The notes under the pieces are model-generated. The model was not told where the DNA came from. It saw only the letters and a list, made by a program, of their open reading frames with translations, and did not search any database. Positions 50,334-59,986 of a stretch of DNA of 64,000 bases are shown here, piece after piece. Numbering within the stretch: the first letter of the stretch is position 1; each line of letters starts with the position of its first letter. This stretch comes from Thermothielavioides terrestris NRRL 8126. Its lineage: Eukaryota; Ascomycota; Sordariomycetes; Sordariales; Chaetomiaceae. The stretch covers positions 2,108,001 through 2,172,000 of the forward strand of contig NC_016460.1 of assembly GCF_000226115.1 (NCBI RefSeq). The letters are read 5' to 3'. Position numbers and translations under genes: made by a program.

Positions 50334-51563
50334 ATGTTCCTCCTCCAGGCCCTGGGCTCCAACGGCTCCGGACAACTCGGTCTCGGCCACCAAGACGATG
50401 TCTCAACCCCGCAACCCGTCACCCTCCCGTCATCGCTCACCACCGCCGGTATCAAGCCCACCCAAATAGCCGCAGGCGGCAACCACACCCTCCTCCTCCT
50501 CTCCTCCGGCACGCTCCTCAGCGCAGGCGACACCGCCAGCGGCGCATGCGGCCGACTCCTCCCCCCTTCATCCTCCCCAACCACTGTCTCCCCATCCTTC
50601 CACCCCGTCGACCTGCCTTCGCCCCTCTTCCTGACCGACGGCGACGGCGGCGGCGGCGGTGACACCAAGATCACCCACATCGCCGCAACCTGGGAAGCAA
50701 GCGTGCTCGTCGTCACCACCACCACCAGCAGCACCACCGGCAGCAACACCAGCAGCACCACCAGCAACACCACCACCACCAGCATCAACCCCCCAACCAA
50801 AACCAGCAAAGTCTATACCTTCGGCACAGGCAGCAAAGGCGAGCTGGGCCTCGGGCCCGGCACGCCCCACACATCCACTCCAACCGCAATCCCCAACTTC
50901 CCGCCGGCCGGCACCCACGTGGTCGACCTGGCCGCGTGCATGGGCCACGCGGTGGCGGTGCTCAGCAACGGCGAGGCATGGGGGTGGGGCAGCGGGCGGA
51001 AGGGGCAGCTCGGGACGCTGCCGGCGCCAGCGGGGGCCACGGGCGGGGTGGTGTGGGCGCCGCGGCGGATCGAGGGGGTGGGGTTCGCCGTCGCGCGGGC
51101 GGTGTGCGGGCGGGAGTTTACGTGTCTGTTTGGCGGGCGCGAGACGGGGGAGATGGTGGTGCTGGGGTCGGATAAGTGGGGGGTGCGGACGCGGGCACCG
51201 GCGGCGGGGGTCCTGGCCGGGTGGAGGGAGGTCGGGGCCGGATGGGGGAGCGTGTTTGTGTTGAGGGCGGATGGGAGGTTGGTCAGTTGGGGGAGGGATG
51301 ATCATGGGCAGATGGCGCCGGAGGATTTGGGGCCGGTCAGGCGTGTGGCTGTGGGCAGTGAGCACGCGCTGGCGCTGACGGAGGCTGGGGATGTCGTGGC
51401 TTGGGGTTGGGGTGAGCATGGAAATTGCGGGCCAATCCGCCAGTGCGAAGGGGAGAAGGGGCAGAGGAACCGGATCGCGGCGGCGGGGGAAGGAACGGAA
51501 ATCACCATGATCGGCGCCGGTTGTGCAACGACTTGGCTTGTTACGGAGGGGGAGTCAGCCTAA
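50334..51563 (+). CDS. RCC1-repeat (beta-propeller) protein
   Basis: Single-exon protein of 409 residues built of RCC1 repeats: ALGSNGSGQLGLGHQDDVSTP at the very N-terminus, then YTFGTGSKGELGLG, AWGWGSGRKGQLG, VSWGRDDHGQMAPEDLG and VAWGWGEHGNCG, each a blade with the typical G-x-G-x-x-GQLG core. Starting directly with a blade resembles the small fungal ATS1-type proteins, not the nuclear Ran exchange factor RCC1, which has an N-terminal tail. A Thr/Ser/Asn-rich insertion (near residues 125-160) interrupts the propeller and has low complexity. The start at 50334 was chosen because residues upstream in the same frame have no repeat character. The exact function is not determinable; ATS1-type proteins act with the elongator/diphthamide machinery in yeast. 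Confidence 0.85.
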   Translation: MFLLQALGSNGSGQLGLGHQDDVSTPQPVTLPSSLTTAGIKPTQIAAGGNHTLLLLSSGTLLSAGDTASGACGRLLPPSSSPTTVSPSFHPVDLPSPLFLTDGDGGGGGDTKITHIAATWEASVLVVTTTTSSTTGSNTSSTTSNTTTTSINPPTKTSKVYTFGTGSKGELGLGPGTPHTSTPTAIPNFPPAGTHVVDLAACMGHAVAVLSNGEAWGWGSGRKGQLGTLPAPAGATGGVVWAPRRIEGVGFAVARAVCGREFTCLFGGRETGEMVVLGSDKWGVRTRAPAAGVLAGWREVGAGWGSVFVLRADGRLVSWGRDDHGQMAPEDLGPVRRVAVGSEHALALTEAGDVVAWGWGEHGNCGPIRQCEGEKGQRNRIAAAGEGTEITMIGAGCATTWLVTEGESA

Positions 51564-51828
51564 CGCCGTACCGTGGTATCATCCGCCCCGACACTTCCTA
51601 AGCCATCAAGCGCTAGAGCTACGCAGCGCGCGAAAGCTTTGGTATTCGCCGCTAGAGCTAAGCATGCCCGAGTCAAGGAGAGAACAGACCGAAACGGCGA
51701 ACCTGAACCGAGTCAGCCACATCCATACGCAACGGCCGCAAATGGTGGGGGCTAGAATACGCACATCGGACAACCGCTGGGTCGGCTCAAGACCGGAAGC
51801 GAGGCGGTCCGGAGGCGGATTTTGAGCT

Positions 51829-53425
51829 TCAGCCTGTCTCGACAAATAGCTGCCGATGCGTATTGACGACGGATTCTGTCTCCGCGTTAGCGGTCTTTCC
51901 CGAAAAGAAAAAGGACAACGTCCGCCCTACCGGCTCATCGGTCGCATTCCACTCCAACCTGGCATCCTCTTCTTCCTCCTCGTCCTCATCCGGGTTGACG
52001 GGCTCCCACTGCTCGTCATCTTCGGCCTGGTTCACAAACAGTGGTTCGGATCGAGCCGTCATGGGCGGTGGCATCGGCTGTGGCCGGATCTCGAACGCAG
52101 GCTGCCGTGGCCGCGTCGGCGTCTTCTGCTGCTGCTGCGGGGGATGGGATGCAGAAGCGGGCGGGCCTTGCGGGTTCTCGTTCGCCGCCGAGCTGGCCCG
52201 GTGCGACGCCGAGTCAAGCTCGGGTCCAGCAGCTTTTGCAGCGTTTGCCCGGGGATTCTTGTGCTTCTGCGTCATTGCGTCCTTCTCGCCGACCGTCATG
52301 AGGATGAACTCATATAAGACGCCGTCAGTGCCGTAGGATAGCTTCATGGGGCGTCCAGGATTCGAGTAGCAGGTGGTCAGCGCACCGCTGGTCATCTGGG
52401 CGTGCTGCAGAATGGCGCGGAAGTCCTTGACGCTGATGATGATGTGAAGCTTGTCTTGGACCTCGACATCGTCAAACTCATCCATCTCGACCGCAATGTT
52501 AGTGTGGAGAGGCTTTTTGAGGACAGCTGGTCTCTGTCAGCGTCATCCCGCCGCATCATCGATGCAGAAGGGATAGATAGTACCTTCGTTGCTGACAGCA
52601 CCGCGCTTCTGTACTTTCTCGGTGAAGCAGGTAAAGTTCACGACCCGAGCCTCGTCGTCCGTGTTGATATCGAGGAGCTCTATCCCTGGGCCGAAGTGGT
52701 CCATGAGCTGCCGAAGCGTCCGGGACGAGATCGCCCAGTGGTTCCCCGCCTCGTCCCTGTTGAACTTGGCGTGGGTCGGCGGCTTCACCTCGTATGGCAG
52801 CGAGTGCGAGGCCGTGATGCCTAGAGGCCGATGAGCAGCTGGAAAGCGTGCGGGAACCGGCCAGGGGTAGTACCATTTCTGAAGGATACGCGCGCAACGA
52901 GGCGGCTCTTCTTGCCAAGGCCATCATCAATTGCCACCTCACAGCGGTCTATCGACGCATCCCTTTCTCGAGACTGGTCGCCACCCGCTTGACGAGCTCT
53001 AAAAATGGTGAGGAGAGACTTGTGGCCGGTGTCAGAGAACGGGGCAGCAGATGTCAAAAGCAGTGGTGACATACACGGATGTAGAGCTGGCAGAAGAAGC
53101 GTTCCCGGTACTGGGGAGTGCCTTCGAAGTTGTACCGCGAGAAGAACCTATTGGCGGCAAAGGAGAAGCACACATAGGCGGACTTGGAGATGTTGAGAGT
53201 AGTCAAGGTCAACTAAAGCGCCACGAGCGAGTTAGGTATGGGTCATCATGAAGAGATACCCAGAGAGGCATTCGAACTCTGAACCACAAATAATCAAAGT
53301 ACAGTACCCACCTTGTCCTTTCTCGCCTCCAGGCAGACGTCGTCGCTGAACTTGAACATGCAGGCGAGCGCATCGTGGAGGACTGCGACGCCCTCCTCGC
53401 TCAAGGTGAAGTTCAAGACCACCAT
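51829..53425 (-). CDS. rad9: DNA damage checkpoint protein Rad9 (9-1-1 clamp subunit)
   Basis: Subunit of the Rad9-Hus1-Rad1 clamp loaded at damaged DNA to activate the ATR-type checkpoint kinase. It is orthologous to fission yeast rad9 and budding yeast DDC1 and is not budding yeast RAD9. Five exons (53425-53312, 53212-53075, 53018-52874, 52820-52584, 52526-51829) give 443 residues. The start reads MVVLNFTLSEEGV. Exon 2 carries FAANRFFSRYNFEGTPQ, exon 4 HWAISSRTLRQLMDHFGPG and exon 5 DKLHIIISVKDFRAILQHA, all typical of the PCNA-like fold. The C-terminal tail is proline- and glutamine-rich and then acidic, as in the phosphorylated Rad9 tail, ending after a DEDEEEEEDARLEW segment. Introns have GTATGT, GTACTA or similar starts. 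Phase is consistent throughout. Confidence 0.93.
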
Positions 53426-53823
53426 GCTGACCTGCGGTTCTCGGCGATTACAGACGCAGGCATTTGAGGCGGAGCAGACTGCGCTAGCAGAGATGTGCCA
53501 GCTGCGGGAGGTCCTTGCAGCGGGCTGAGGTAGGTACTCAACCTAAGGTAAGACGGGATAAGCTACTGCGATAGGTTGACCTGAAGGTGTCTGTGTCTGC
53601 TGCCTGCAAATGGGGAGTGCAACAATGTGATGGTGGAAATGGGAAGGTGCAAGTGCAAGTCTGGGGCAGCATGCCATGGCAGTCACACAGTAGGTATGTA
53701 CCGAAAATACTGTGTGTAAGATACACCACTTTGCTGTCTCGCCAAGCACTCCCTAGGCACCTCTCACAGTAGGGAACACCACGCCTCAGGCACTGTGAAG
53801 AACGATGGTGTTGCTACGCTGGA
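53426..53823. other. RAD9 upstream region
   Basis: About 400 bp between the Rad9 start codon and the inverted-repeat element. It presumably holds the RAD9 promoter. Nothing else recognised. Confidence 0.5.
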
Positions 53824-53855
53824 GGTTATAGAGGTCCCGCCAAGACTAATTTCGG
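53824..53855 (+). repeat. Left terminal inverted repeat
   Basis: 32 bp, a perfect reverse complement of 54172-54203. Confidence 0.95.
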
Positions 53856-53971
53856 CCAATTGTCGGCAATGTTTTTACAACGTTTTTACGCAACCCTGCT
53901 CGCCAAGGCGTTTGCTCTATCGCCAAGGGTTAGTTCGCCGGGGGTACGGGGGGCGGCGCCAGCCCCCCGCT

Positions 53972-54027
53972 GGTTAGGGTTCGGGTTAATGGTTAGGATT
54001 CGGGTTAAGGTTAGGGTGCGGGTTAAC
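53972..54027 (+). repeat. Degenerate telomere-like repeats
   Basis: Successive GGTTAGGGTT, CGGGTTAAT, GGTTAGGATT, CGGGTTAA, GGTTAGGGTG, CGGGTTAAC: an alternation of TTAGGG-type and CGGGTTAA units of about 18-20 bp. TTAGGG is the telomere unit in filamentous ascomycetes. The array is short, degenerate and internal. Confidence 0.7.
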
Positions 54028-54171
54028 TTCGTTTTCTTTTTTTTCGATTTGGTTGAGGTTTCGCGAAGTTGTTTTTACAAGTCTTCGCGGTTTTACATTG
54101 TTGATGTTGCTCGAAGTCGTCGCGGCCCCGCTTACCCCGTGGCGATTGTAAATACTTGTAAGCGGCAACCT

Positions 54172-54203
54172 CCGAAATTAGTCTTGGCGGGACCTCTATA
54201 ACC
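54172..54203 (-). repeat. Right terminal inverted repeat
   Basis: 32 bp, a perfect reverse complement of 53824-53855. Confidence 0.95.
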
Positions 54204-54523
54204 ACGACCGTTGCTGCTGCCTCAAGGTTGCGCCAGGCGTTTCTGTAGTACGGAGTACCTATTCCGTGAAGGGAGACTGCTGCTGGAGGGAGCAGCCAAA
54301 GACGAATGGGATTCCAGAAAACTCTTCGAACTCAGCAATAACGCTAGCACAACCATTGGCAACCGTTCCGACCTGAGCAACAAATCAACGATTCATTTCT
54401 TTCCTTTACCTTCCTTTCCGATCCATTTTTCACATCCTTCGTCTTCATCGCCTTCACGCTGGTCGGACCTTGGCAACCGGCCAGAGTTGAGGTCAGCGCT
54501 GGTAGGACGCTTCATTCTCCGCC
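54204..54523. other. F-box gene upstream region
   Basis: 320 bp between the inverted-repeat element and the F-box gene start. Contains TAGTACGGAGTACC at 54,247, a motif of a type often seen in ascomycete intergenic DNA, and a CT-rich leader. Confidence 0.45.
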
Positions 54524-56360
54524 ATGTCTCCGCAAGGCGCTCTCCGTCCCGTTCTCCCGCAGGAGATATGGTGGCTTGTTGCGCAGGAGCTCGCACGCAG
54601 GCGCGACTTGAAGGGCCTCTTTCGTTTCGCCCTCGTGAGCAAGGGCACGGCAAGATCGGCCTTGCCGCTGCTCTACGCTATCGCCTCAAAGGATAGTGGC
54701 CGCATCAAGGCATTCCTGAGTCTATGGCGATCTATCATCGCCTCAAGCCTTGGCGCAACCCTCTTTCCGTATTGCTGCTGGCTCAAGTCTCTGAAGCTCA
54801 ACATTCTCCACAGAAATCTGGAGCGGCTTGCGCGGGACCGCGACAGTACTATTTCCCGGGCTCAGTTTTTTGCCCCGCCGCTGGAGAAGCTGGAGATTGT
54901 GCTGGGGCCGGACCAGCACTCGATGTTGACGCTGTGGTAATCCAGATCGCTAGCATGCTCACAGAGCACATCCGAGCCTCGGTCGACCGGGAGGACAAGC
55001 GAGCCAGCATCACCAGCCTCACACTCCTCCCCAGAATGACCACCAAGAATCTGTCAAAGTGGCTGCTGCCCCTTTCTCGCCTGAGCTCACTCTGCGTTGC
55101 CGATAGCACCGTGCTGAACCACGACCTGGCTTGCGTTATCCGAGCCAACTGTCCGGCGTTCAGGGAGCTGTAAGTTGGGTCCCAAATTCACCCACCCTTC
55201 TCCGGTCGCCCAATGTCGATGGCCTCTAACTGTGCTGCCGTTTTATGCTAGGACATGCACATCTTATACTGGAGACCTCTTTGATAGGAACCTGGCCACC
55301 TTCATCAGGGGTCTTAAAACCAACACACTAAGTGCGTGAGCCATATCTCTGGACCTCACTGCTGCAATGATGATCATGAGCGTGCCGACTAGTGCGTAAC
55401 TAATGCTTTGTAGGATCTCTCACTGTCTCCCCCCACCTATTGGAGACAACTTCGATTGGCGGACAGTCTTTGACAGCGTTGTCTAAGCACTCCCGCTCCT
55501 TGAACACGCTTCACGTATGGGGCCTCCAACTGCCCGGCTTCAGGTCATTGCATGTGTTGCGTGACTGCGTCCGCCTGAAGTCATTGCGCCTCGGAACCAC
55601 GCACCACTTCGAGGATTATTCCTGGCAAACAACATGCGGGTCCGTCATCCGGGAAGTGGTTCTGTGGCTACAAAACTGTACGGCTCTCAAGGATTTGTAC
55701 TTCGATCGCCTCCCAGCCTCCCTCGTGGTTCTGAGAGAGGTCCTCAGATCAGCCAACGTCCGCCTGAAAAGGCTCTCTCTCCTGGCGGCCCGCCCCGAGG
55801 TACTGGACAGGGAATTCTTCGACTCCCTCTCCTACCAGACTGAACTTCAGCGTCTCGATATCGTGTTCCGCCAGGCCGACTTCGCGGAGATTGATAAGGC
55901 GGATCGGCCCATCTTTGTGGACGCTATTTCCCGCTGCCGCTACCTGCGCCGCCTCTGCGTCAACGAGGCGTTTACCTTAGGCAACATCATCTGTCTCAGT
56001 ATCACCCTGCCGTTTCTGGAGTACTTCATGCTGGACGGATGCCTCGTCAACGACATATCCCTGGCCACCCTTTCGCGGCTGTTGAGGCTGAAGACGCTCC
56101 TCGTCACTGGACGCTGGGCAGTCACGCCAGCCGGAGTTTGGAATTTTCTGGACGAGCTTGAAAGGCGCCAGGGCGGCGAACACGATGGGCTGATTATTGT
56201 TTTTGCAGCCCGTCCGGAAACCCCCAAATTCACAGATGAGGAGGTTTCCGACTTGAATGCGGCGGTATCTCGCCGTTTCAAGGGGGGAAGGTTTGTGATT
56301 ACCGAAAGGCACCTCCCAACCCTTTCTGGATTAAGTGACATATTGGAGCCAGCTTCCTAG
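54524..56360 (+). CDS. F-box / leucine-rich-repeat-like protein
   Basis: Four exons (54524-54898, 54946-55169, 55252-55331, 55414-56360) give 541 residues. The N-terminus LPQEIWWLVAQELARRRDLKGLFRFALVSKG has the L-P-x-E-I...L...R-D-L...LVSK pattern of fungal F-box domains, which bind Skp1 in SCF ubiquitin ligases. The rest has irregular leucine-rich repeats (SLTLLP, LSSLCVADSTVLNHDLACVI, LNTLHVWGLQLPGF, RLKSLRLGT, ALKDLYFDRLP, RLKRLSLLA, LKTLLVTG), suggesting a substrate-binding solenoid. Intron 1 is short (47 bp) and the least certain; without it the frame ends at once, while with it the same kind of sequence continues in phase. Such proteins are numerous and fast-evolving in filamentous fungi; the substrate is unknown. 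Confidence 0.75.
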
Positions 56361-56711
56361 GGAAGGCTGATTACATAGCTGCGATACTGGTATTCGAGAG
56401 AAGTTGGAGTTCCACGCTTCAGCTCAGATACCCTATGGTCTTCCGGACAACTCCAACTTACACCCCCTACCAATCTCCTCTTCGGTCTTGATGATGGGCT
56501 GTACCGTCCAGATGCCTCTTGAGTTTGCTTCGTGATCTCGGTTTATCAAGGGAGTTGCAATGATCCATACACGCAACGTGATCCTGAATATACAGGTAGG
56601 AGAAAGCATTCACAAGGGAAAAGGATGGTATAATGCAAAGTAACTAGCTGGAGATGAGGCATGCTCCGACAGTCAGACAACCCACAAACACGCCCGCTAA
56701 CTCATATGCGC

Positions 56712-56712
<1 letters not shown>
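56361..56712. other. Convergent intergenic region F-box gene/alkaline phosphatase
   Basis: No gene. Probably the 3' UTR of the F-box gene. Confidence 0.5.

Positions 56713-56782
<70 letters not shown>
56713..56782 (+). repeat. Uninterrupted poly(A) run of 70 bases
   Basis: Seventy A in a row, beginning after GCGCC and ending 16 bases before the alkaline phosphatase stop codon (that gene reads the other strand, so its transcript would carry 70 U just after the stop). No target duplication or upstream element is evident. Confidence 0.95.
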
Positions 56783-56785
<3 letters not shown>

Positions 56786-56798
56786 CGACACCTCTAGC

Positions 56799-58766
56799 TT
56801 AGATTCCCATCTCCCTAAACCATTCCTCAGGATGCACACGAGTCTCCACCTCCCGCTGAACCTCAACCTCTCTGCCCGCTGGTCTACCCTTCAACTTCTC
56901 CTCCAGCTCCTTCGTGATCTCACCGACATCCACACCGAGATACTCGCTCAAGAACTTGCCCACCTCCGTGTTCTCCACGTTCCCGCGGAGCCTCTCCGTC
57001 CCGGGGCCGCCGGAGCTGTAGATATTCACGTCGATGGCGCTGTGGCCGTGGGTGCTCCAGCCGACGTGGGCGCGGACGCTGACCATGCGCGAAAAGATGT
57101 GCGTGGCGGCCTCGGGTTTGGCGGCGAGGGCGGCGAGCTCGGCGTCGCGTGCGTCGGTGATGCCGAGGCGGCGGACGACCAGCTCCTGGTTGATCCAGTC
57201 GATGAGGGACTTCTTCGACGGCGGCGAGCCGTCGGAGGAGGATGAAGAGATCGAGGCGAGGTGCTGTTGCAGCAGGAGCGAGCAGTACTCGGCCGAGGCG
57301 TTGGCCTTGGCCAGCACGGCTGGATACCAGTCGTAGACGGGCAGTTCGTTGGGTGCTTCTGCAGCGGGGTGTCAGATGCATGCCGCAGAGCTAGGAAGGG
57401 AGGGGGAAAAATTAACTTACGCCAAGCGGTGGCTAGGCCGCCCGTCTCGTGGTCACTCGTGGCCACCAACACACCCTCCGTCTGGGACTGCTCCAGGAAG
57501 TCGAGCACGATCTGGAACGTCCTATCGTACTCCAGCACCTCCCTCACCTGCGCCGCAGGATCGTTGATGTGGCCCGCATGATCGATCCGGCTTCCCTCGA
57601 TCATGAGGAAGAAGCCCTGATCGCTGTCCTTGGTGGCCTCGTGCAGCGCCGTCAACGCCGTCGCCGTCATCTCGCTCAGGCTGGGATACACGTCGGCCAT
57701 ATTCTGCCGGTCGATCTCGAACGGCACGTCCGACGCCGCGAACAGCCCCAGCAGCGGCAGGCTCACGTTCCTCCCCATCGCCAGCTCGTCAAACCCCTTC
57801 CGATCGCTCTTGTACACCCACCCGTGCTTCTCGCGCGCAATCCCCACCACATCGACATCATCCGCCCTGCAGCTGCCCCGGGTGTGATTCGCCAGGAAAT
57901 GACACCTCCCGCCGCCGAGGATCAGATCGACGCTCCGGCCCAGCACGCCCTCGCCGACCTCCTGCAGCGCGATCTCGTCCTGGCGCAGCCGGTAGTCCAC
58001 GTGGGCGGCGAAGCAGGCGGGCGTGGCGTCGGTGACGTCGGTGGTGACGACCAGGCCGGTGGCCAAGCCGGCGCGCTTGGCGGCCTCCAGCACGGTGCCG
58101 CAGGGGCGGGCGCCGGGCAGCATGCCGATGGCGCCGTTGTAGCTCTTGCGGCCGCAGGCGAAGGCGGTCGCGCCGGCGGCCGAGTCGGTCACCAGGCTGT
58201 TGGTCGAGCGCGTGCGCGACGTGCCCCAGAAGTGGCGGTCCAGCGTCAGCACGTCGTCGATCGGCAGCGACGAGACGTGCTGCCGGAAGGAGCGCGTCAG
58301 GCTGAGCGAGGCCGGGCCCATGCCGTCCGAGACCATGAAGATGAGGTTGCGCTTGCGGGGTTTGGGCTGCTTGCTGTTGCTGGGCGGGGTGAGTGCGAGG
58401 TACGGGCCGCCGGAGGAGGGGTCGCCCGGGACGATGGGCGGCGGCGGGGGGGAAGGGTCGGTCGAAGTGGAGCTGCGGTGTTGCAGGACGACGGCGAGCA
58501 CGATCACGGCCGCGGTGGCAAGCAGCGCCCAGGTGAAGAGGAAGATCTCGCGCAAGCCGGTGGTGCGGCGGGCCGCGGAAGGCGCTGCCGGAGCGCCATG
58601 CAGAGCGGCATCTTCTTCTTCGGCGCGGCGGTCCGAGTCTTCGGAGCTGCGCCCGTTGTTGTTGTCCGCGAGGAGCGGTGTTCGCTCCGAGCTCAGGGGC
58701 TGCAGGGATTGTGTGTTAGAAATGTTTATGTTTATGCCTTAGATTGGGATGAACTGATCTCACCAT
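56799..58766 (-). CDS. PHO8: Vacuolar alkaline phosphatase (PHO8-like)
   Basis: Repressible-type alkaline phosphatase, a type II membrane protein of the vacuole that releases phosphate from monoesters. Exons 58766-58764, 58699-57421 and 57358-56799 give 613 residues. The first coding exon is just ATG, spliced to PLSSERTPLLADNNNG, which contains a D/E-x-x-x-L-L-type sorting signal (ERTPLL) as used by Pho8 for direct transport to the vacuole. One membrane segment follows (about residues 52-73, LFTWALLATAAVIVLAVVL). Metal and catalytic residues are in place: FMVSDGMGP (Asp126), the DSAAGATAF nucleophile Ser174, EGSRIDHAGH, ATSDHETGG and STHGHSAIDV. The last 3' splice site is ambiguous (CAGAAG), which changes one residue. 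Longer than yeast Pho8 (566). Confidence 0.94.
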
Positions 58767-59103
58767 GGCGCCGTTTTACGCAGTGTTTAGCAGACGGGAC
58801 GAGCAGGCATATGCAGGAACGACGTCAGACTTGCACAATCGGGGCCGAGGTTCGGTTTAAGTTGGCCGTGCTTCGGGCTGCTCCGCATTTCGCTAACTCA
58901 CTAGGCCTAATTGGCACACAGGGTTGCAGGCGCTGGAGCGGCGGGGCAACCGCATGACGTCGCCCGGACAGGGGTTCCATGTGACAGCCGTTACCCTCCT
59001 GACCAACACTTCACGGACCGATGAATCGAGATATGGATCTACCATCACTCGTAACACCACAACCGCTCGGGAAAATAAAAGAAGCACAAAATACTGCATA
59101 AAA
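58767..59103. promoter_or_regulatory. Bidirectional promoter region PHO8-like / NTF2-like gene
   Basis: 337 bp between divergent starts. No clear element identified. Confidence 0.45.
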
Positions 59104-59628
59104 ATGCCCCCCTCCCCACCCCCCTCGCGCGCCGCCCTCCTCAACGCAGCCAAAGCCTTCACCAGCGCCTTCGCCTCGAACGCCCCGCCATCCGAAATCC
59201 GCACGCACTTCACCAGCCAGGACGACCGCATCCTCGTGTTCGAGCACGGGCTCCCGCAGCTGGCGCCCTTCCTGGGGCGCGCCTTCCGCGGCGCCGACGG
59301 GCTGGCGCAGTACCTCGGCATCGTGTCGGAGTGCCTGAGCTTCGAGGACATGCGGTTCGGTGGCGACGGCGATGGCGATGGCGATGGCGATGGCGACGGC
59401 GATGGCGATGGCGACGGCGATGGCGATGGCGGCGGGTATGTTGTCGACGCGGAGGCGCGGACGGTGGCGGTGCGCGGCGCGGCGCGGTTCACCTGGAGGA
59501 GCACGGGCCAGAGCTGGGACGAGATGTTCGTGTATGTGCTCGCGTTCGACGGCGAGTGCAAGGTCGAGAGGTACGAGATCTGGGCGGACTCCGGGGCGGC
59601 CTGGTTGGCGAGTCGGGGGGAGCTGTGA
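59104..59628 (+). CDS. NTF2/SnoaL-like fold protein
   Basis: Single exon, 174 residues, with a good start context (AAAAATGCC). The layout fits the small cone-shaped SnoaL-like/NTF2-like family: an N-terminal helix (LLNAAKAFTSAFASNA), a segment on how far the ligand acts (EIRTHFTSQDDRILVFEHG), FLGRAFRGADGLAQYLGIVSECLSF, then beta strands TVAVRGAARFTWRSTGQSWDEMFVYVLAFD and VERYEIWADSGAAW. A (Gly-Asp) run of about eleven repeats (encoded at 59362-59427) lies between two strands and is probably an exposed loop. Family members include polyketide cyclases and many uncharacterised fungal proteins; no specific function is implied. Confidence 0.75.
   Translation: MPPSPPPSRAALLNAAKAFTSAFASNAPPSEIRTHFTSQDDRILVFEHGLPQLAPFLGRAFRGADGLAQYLGIVSECLSFEDMRFGGDGDGDGDGDGDGDGDGDGDGDGGGYVVDAEARTVAVRGAARFTWRSTGQSWDEMFVYVLAFDGECKVERYEIWADSGAAWLASRGEL
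59362..59427 (+). repeat. Hexanucleotide tandem repeat GGCGAY x 11
   Basis: Eleven units of GGCGAT or GGCGAC, in frame, coding for Gly-Asp repeats in the NTF2-like protein. Likely variable in length between strains. Confidence 0.95.
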
Positions 59629-59986
59629 GAGGTGTGGGGCAGGGCGACTACACTAGGGGGTTGTGTGCTTAAGGAGGGCAGACGCTGAAGATGGGTTTGT
59701 ATCTTACTGGAATCGTCGGCGCTGGTGTTGTTGGTTGGCTCTGATGAGGACTGTGATTCATTGACCCCCAGGAGAGTGCACTGTAAAAGGGAATTGTAAC
59801 GGCAGTGGAGTAGAACCTCAATTCATAACGCGAGAATCCAGGGTACCAGAGATATGAGCCTCTTGCGACCAACCTTCTATGCCCTTGAGCCCAAACCGAG
59901 ACCGTTGAACCCCCACCCCTACCGAAGCCCTCTCTATGGAACCCGCTAAAAACAACGCCTTGAGGAAAAGAACAACACACGCTGGC
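59629..59986. other. Convergent intergenic region
   Basis: 358 bp between two 3' ends. No gene seen. Confidence 0.5.

Larger units (their letters stand above)
53824..54203. mobile_element. 380-bp non-autonomous element with perfect 32-bp terminal inverted repeats
   Basis: The left end 53824-53855 (GGTTATAGAGGTCCCGCC...) is repeated without mismatch, in reverse complement, at 54172-54203. Inside are a GC hairpin (8-bp arms CGGGGGGC / GCCCCCCG at 53947-53954 and 53962-53969) and a telomere-like stretch (53972-54027). There is no open frame for a transposase, so this is MITE-like. A target duplication is not clear: flanks are CGCTGGA and ACGACCG. A TA duplication inside the repeat, as in mariner elements, is possible. 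The perfect termini show no RIP, so the copy is recent or below the RIP size limit. Confidence 0.75.

Noticed and set aside
53972..54027. A true telomere or chromosome end
   Set aside because: The repeats are few, degenerate and internal, enclosed by terminal inverted repeats with ordinary genes on both sides.
57449..58957. Long open frame (about 500 codons) antisense to alkaline phosphatase
   Set aside because: Shadow of the phosphatase coding strand. It has the Arg/Gly/Val-rich composition typical of antisense frames in GC-rich genes.
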